Origin: Nageia nagi
Taxonomy: Eukaryota; Pinophyta
Direction of reading: 5' to 3'
Assembly (NCBI GenBank): GCA_050084985.1
Contig: JBITNC010000001.1
Location: 121,830,001-121,894,000, forward strand
DNA length: 64,000 bases
The notes beneath the pieces are model-generated. The model was given only the letters and a program-made list of their open reading frames with translations, did not search any database and was not told the origin of the DNA. The translations under genes were made by a program, and so were the position numbers. Below, piece by piece: positions 60,449 to 64,000 of this stretch. Positions within the stretch are counted from its first letter, which is position 1. The number at the start of each line of letters is the position of its first letter.

Positions 60449-60944
60449 TACTTTGATGTGAATTCAGCTATAACAGGAAAATAGAAATTGAAATCCAGTC
60501 ACAGAACATACAGAAGAAATCCAGACCAAAAATACTCTTCTTATTCCTGAATCCACATGCTCTCCAAGAGAATACAATGCCCTTTAAATAGCCACAAAAA
60601 AAACAAAAAACCAGAATGAGTCGGATTGCACCCAAAATTTGCATGCACATCCCTCTTACACTAATTAAGCAATATCTAAAATATCCACCCTTAACTAGAA
60701 GGAAAACAAGAGTTATTAAAGGCGCAACATGCAAAAAAGCCAAAAAAATCAGGAGTGCTCTTGAAAAGCCTATTTTTCAGGCCTTAGACGGATGAATCAG
60801 GCCTTAAAAATATCATTTTTTGGGTATGGCAGTTCTAGTGAACTTCCATAACTAGAATTTCGTCATGAAGCCACAGTTTAAATTTCAAAGCAAAACGACC
60901 TCCGGATCAAAAGTTACGGCCCCGGCAACGCATGCATCATGCTT
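60449..60944 (-). mobile_element. Solo LTR (486 bp) inserted in the integrase of gypsy element C
   Basis: The unit 60454-60939 reads TGATGTG...GCATCA on the plus strand. Flanks are TACTT (60449-60453) and TGCTT (60940-60944), a 5-bp target duplication with one transition. On the minus strand it has a TATA-like box (GGCTATTTAAAGGG, about 60583-60596) and an AATAAGAAG sequence soon after, the arrangement of an LTR promoter, so orientation minus is inferred. It is clearly richer in G+C and CpG than its surroundings. The host ORF reads through once it is removed (DEA, then VAHQMRLDQ). The 91-codon minus ORF at 60468-60743 is a chance frame in the LTR. Confidence 0.82.
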
Positions 60945-61500
60945 CATCTATGATATAATCTTGCAAAGTAATTCACAGAGATGGGATTTCTATCTCTAAT
61001 GGTAATACCACTTCTTCCCCGTAGACTAAAGAAAATGGGATTTCCCCAATAGGAGTTTGAATGCTATTATAATAAGCTCATAAAGCATGTGATATTCTTA
61101 CATGCCAATCTCTATGAGAATTGTCAACTATTTTAGTAGTTTATTTGTAGCCTCATCTTGTCCATTCCCTTGGGGGTAATATGATGTTGAAAAACTAATT
61201 TGATTGTGATATCATTTGCATAAAGCTAATACTTCTTTATTTTTAAAATTATTTTTGCTATCGATGATAATTTGAGCAATAATCCCAAAATGAAAAATGA
61301 TATGATGCTCTATGAATTCTTTTCTCTTGGGTCCTTTCATCAAGATCATAGGAATAGTTTCAACCCATTTCATAAAGTATTCTATATCTATTATTATAAG
61401 TTTATGATATCTTGAAGAAATAGGGGATACTTGACCTATTAGATCCAATTCCCATCTTGAAAATGGCCATAATGATTGCATGGGTTGTAATGATTATAAT
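60945..61500 (-). pseudogene. Gypsy element C: integrase catalytic core
   Basis: The open minus piece 61481-61212 starts QSLWPFSRWELDLIGQVSPI and continues with YHKLIIIDIEYFMKWVETIP, the core around the first catalytic Asp (ELDLIG). At the second position the frame reads IAQIIIDSKNNF, keeping an Asp. The downstream segment (about 61150-61000) contains WHVRISHALWAYYNSIQTP-type sequence and GEIPFSLVYGEEVVLP, the end of the core. A stop follows KEVLALCK and more stops occur after it, so it is broken. Confidence 0.88.
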
Positions 61501-61920
61501 GGTTAATTAAATAAATTAGATTTTTGTTTGCATTTAATGTATTTTTTAACATATTCTATACAATTATGCTCCATAGTAGGCCAATAATATCCCATATGCA
61601 TTAGTAATTTCATTATTATGAGATTGCTAAAATGTCCTTTGCATATTCCATCATGTGTGCATGAGATTACAATTTATGAATCCACCCATTCTAAACATGT
61701 AAGCAATATTCCATCAAAACCTCTATGATATAACACATACCTTAGCATACAAAAATGAGAAGCTTTTAATTTGAATGCTTTCCTAGTTGACTTTGTTAAA
61801 TTAATAGGTGAGATTCCATTTCTTAAGACTTTCACCAGTTGGATATGCCATAAATGTTTGTCTTCCATTGTAATATCAAGAATTGCATGTTCTACTCTAT
61901 TTATTTCTAATGAGGATTGA
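61501..61920 (-). pseudogene. Gypsy element C: integrase zinc-binding domain
   Basis: The minus frame 61868-61674 contains KASHFCMLRYVLYHRGFDGI, then LTCLEWVDS, the segment before the HHCC finger. Just downstream (about 61650-61540) another frame gives CKGHFSNLIIMKLLMHMGYY and CIEYVKKYIKC, so the H and CxxC-like ligands are partly kept. Confidence 0.8.
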
Positions 61921-62530
61921 GTAATTTGAATGATCTTGATGTGACTAGTTTTTTATGGAGGTTTTCAAGTATCATAGATCTGATTGAAACTATAACATCA
62001 ATGAATCAATTGGTTGACCTTGGTGCTACTTCTAAATCATATTTTTCAAATGATAGCAGTAGATTATCTACCAATATTTTGTACTTTTGTAGTAGATATT
62101 CTTTACATTGAAAGATTCATTTATTCTAGTTTACAATCAATAATAAATAACCAATGAATTTAACCCTTTTTAGTTTTAATCACCATTATTTTTATAACTA
62201 ATATCAGATCTTCATACTTAGTGTTATTATTTATGCATGGAAAATTAAGTTTGAAAGAATAACATTGAGGTGTAACAAATACAACACCAAAACCTTTGAT
62301 TTTTTCACATCTTGATCCATCAAATTATATCACCATATCTCAATCTTCTTTATGGTCAATAGGGACTTCCATCTCATCTAATTGAAAAATATGTTCATTT
62401 GGTAGTTCAAGGATGAGTGGTTTATCATCAAATAATGGTGCTTTCATGAGATAATCATCTATGACTTGACCTTTGATAGATTTTTGACTTATGAATTGTA
62501 GGTCAAATTCAATTAGATGCATAATCTATT
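61921..62530 (-). pseudogene. Gypsy element C: end of first RNase H, linker and second RNase H-like domain
   Basis: Minus frame 62522-62340 reads FDLQFISQKSIKGQVIDDYL, the end of the first RNase H, then an acidic linker LELPNEHIFQLDEMEVPIDH. At about 62330-62160 another frame reads FDGSRCEKIKGFGVVFVTPQ and SFKLNFPCINNNTKYEDLIL, the second (plant-type) RNase H with the FDG start intact. Here the linker is only about 35 codons, whereas in element B it is replaced by roughly 900 bp including the 21-bp array. Confidence 0.8.
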
Positions 62531-64000
62531 TGGATGTTCTTGCATTTTTGTAGGCTTTGTTCATCATGTATTTCAAAGGGTCTACTTTAACAATTACATA
62601 TGTAGTGTGATTTAACATGTAATGAATCAATTTATTAGTTGTGAAAACCATATCTAAACATAATTTTCTAAGTATATGTATTTATTTCATAACCAAAGAG
62701 GGCTCAACTAAGGTAATATATAGCTTGTTCCTTATTAGTTTTGCTCTTTTGAGCAATCATAGTTCCTAATGTTGATTATGTAGCAGACATGTATAGCAGG
62801 AATGGTTCCCTTTCCTTAGGCAAAATTAAAACTAGAGGTGATAAAAGATATCATTTTATTTCATAAAATGCTTCTTATTGTTCATTACCCTAGTGGAATG
62901 TAATCTCCTTATTTAATAGTCTATTAAATGGTTTACACTTATCTAATAATTGAGAGATAAAACATCTTATAACTTGTAGCTTACCTTGTAAACTTTGTAA
63001 TTATTTTATATTTGAAGGGGGAGGCATATTCACTATTGCTTTTATTTTATTAGGATACACTCTAATTCCTCACCTAGAAATAATAAAACCTAATAATTTT
63101 CCTTAAGTTACTCCAAAAGATATTTCTTGGGGTTTAATCAAATACTATGCTCTAGTAGTATATCAAATATTTTGACGAGCACCTTTGTATGGTCCTCTTG
63201 AGTTTTAGATTTGGCTAATACATCATCCATGTAATCTTCCATAATATCATGCATGTAATCATGAAAAATGTATGTCATTTCCCTTTGATAATTAGCTCCT
63301 ACATTCTTTAATCCAAATGGCATTACCTTATAACAAAATGTTCCCCAAGGCATTCTAAATGCTATCTTATGTTGATCTTCTAATGCTACTTTTATCTAGT
63401 TATATCCTAAAAACCCATCCATAAGAGATACGATTTCATGTATAGTAGTAGAATTAACCAAAATAACTATGTTTGGTAGTGGAAAATCATCCTTAGGGAA
63501 AGCTTTATTTAAGTCCCTAAAGTTTGTACATATGCAAATCTTTCCACTAGACTTTTTAATTGGTACCATGTTAGAAATCCATTTAGAATAATCAATGGGA
63601 TGGATTAATTTGACATCTAAAAGTTTGTTACTCTTATTTCATCATTAATGCTATTTTTGAATGCATTTTATGTAATTTTTATTTGACAGTTTGGAATCTT
63701 CTTTAATAACCAATTTATGTACTACCAAGTCAGAATCCAGTCTTGACATATCAATGTATGACCATGCAAATATCTTCTATTTTTCTTTAAGTATACATAC
63801 AAATTCTTATCTCTTACTTTAATTTAGTGATTTTTGTATTTGAATAATCTTAGGATTGTTAGGATCATCACTTAAGTCAACCTTAATAGTTTCTTCAATT
63901 AACATGTCAGACCTTTCCTCCAACTAATTTGGTATCGGAATTCAATTTTTAACATATATGTTGTACTCTTGATATTCACCTAAATATTGGTCTTCTAAGG
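62531..64000 (-). pseudogene. Gypsy element C: reverse transcriptase, running off the right edge
   Basis: RT of the third Ty3/gypsy element. From the right edge the minus strand gives an acidic linker, then FAWSYIDMSRLDSDLVVHKL (about 63780-63720) and YSKWISNMVPIKKSSG with FRDLNKAFPKDDFPLPNIVI (about 63600-63480). The open frame 63353-63138 reads MPWGTFCYKVMPFGLKNVGA and EDYMDDVLAKSKTQEDH. Its catalytic box is YMDD, a natural variant of YVDD with both Asp present. The thumb and connection follow with stops. Of the three gypsy copies this is the best preserved, but stops and shifts between blocks (for example about 63450 and 63130) make it inactive. Confidence 0.9.

Noticed and set aside
60468-60743. 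91-codon minus-strand ORF
   Set aside because: It lies wholly inside the solo LTR, overlaps the promoter-like region, and has no domain; a chance open frame.

Overview
The window reads as intergenic DNA from a large, repeat-rich plant nuclear genome. It is very AT-rich and almost every recognisable coding stretch is decayed. What can be recognised is plant-specific: Ty3/gypsy and Ty1/copia retrotransposons primed by initiator-Met tRNA, CACTA and MULE DNA transposons, fragments of PPR (pentatricopeptide repeat) genes of the E/DYW kind, a broken L-type lectin receptor kinase and a plant mobile domain gene. A gymnosperm is my best guess from the PPR and retrotransposon character, but this is inference. 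I found no intact host gene, no rRNA gene, no functional tRNA gene and no CRISPR array.

Layout. 1-6.7 kb: a minus-strand Ty3/gypsy element (A) running off the left edge, its pol split by a 2.86-kb non-autonomous CACTA element (955-3817). 6.7-14.6 kb: AT-rich DNA with a decayed unknown coding stretch, minisatellites, LTR-like tandem repeats and tRNA-like sequence. 14.7-26.8 kb: a plus-strand Ty3/gypsy element (B) interrupted by a complete but dead Ty1/copia element (15984-21347, perfect 5-bp target duplication). B carries a 21-bp tandem array between its two RNase H domains. 27.7-28.4 kb and 43.8-44.4 kb: inverted copies of one repeat family. 28.8-30.8 kb: a decayed unknown ORF. 31.7-33.7 kb: a MULE-type transposase with a SWIM finger, followed by a second small CACTA element (33746-34724). 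37.1-42.2 kb: decayed minus-strand transposon-like coding sequence, a 269-bp TRIM/SMART-type retroelement (39037-39305) and a tandemly amplified PPR fragment. 42.5-47.1 kb: PPR and receptor kinase pseudogenes. 49532-50995: a solo LTR. 53.8-55.6 kb: plant mobile domain pseudogene. 57.8-64 kb: a minus-strand dual-RNase-H Ty3/gypsy element (C), with a solo LTR (60454-60939) in its integrase tail and an unidentified possible third ORF downstream, running off the right edge.

The parts do not form a pathway. They record layered transposition: old gypsy elements were hit by CACTA, copia and solo-LTR events, and retained gene fragments sit between them. The most informative items are the insertions whose boundaries and target duplications can be read directly, the 21-bp array inside pol, the amplified PPR fragment and several long decayed ORFs I cannot name.
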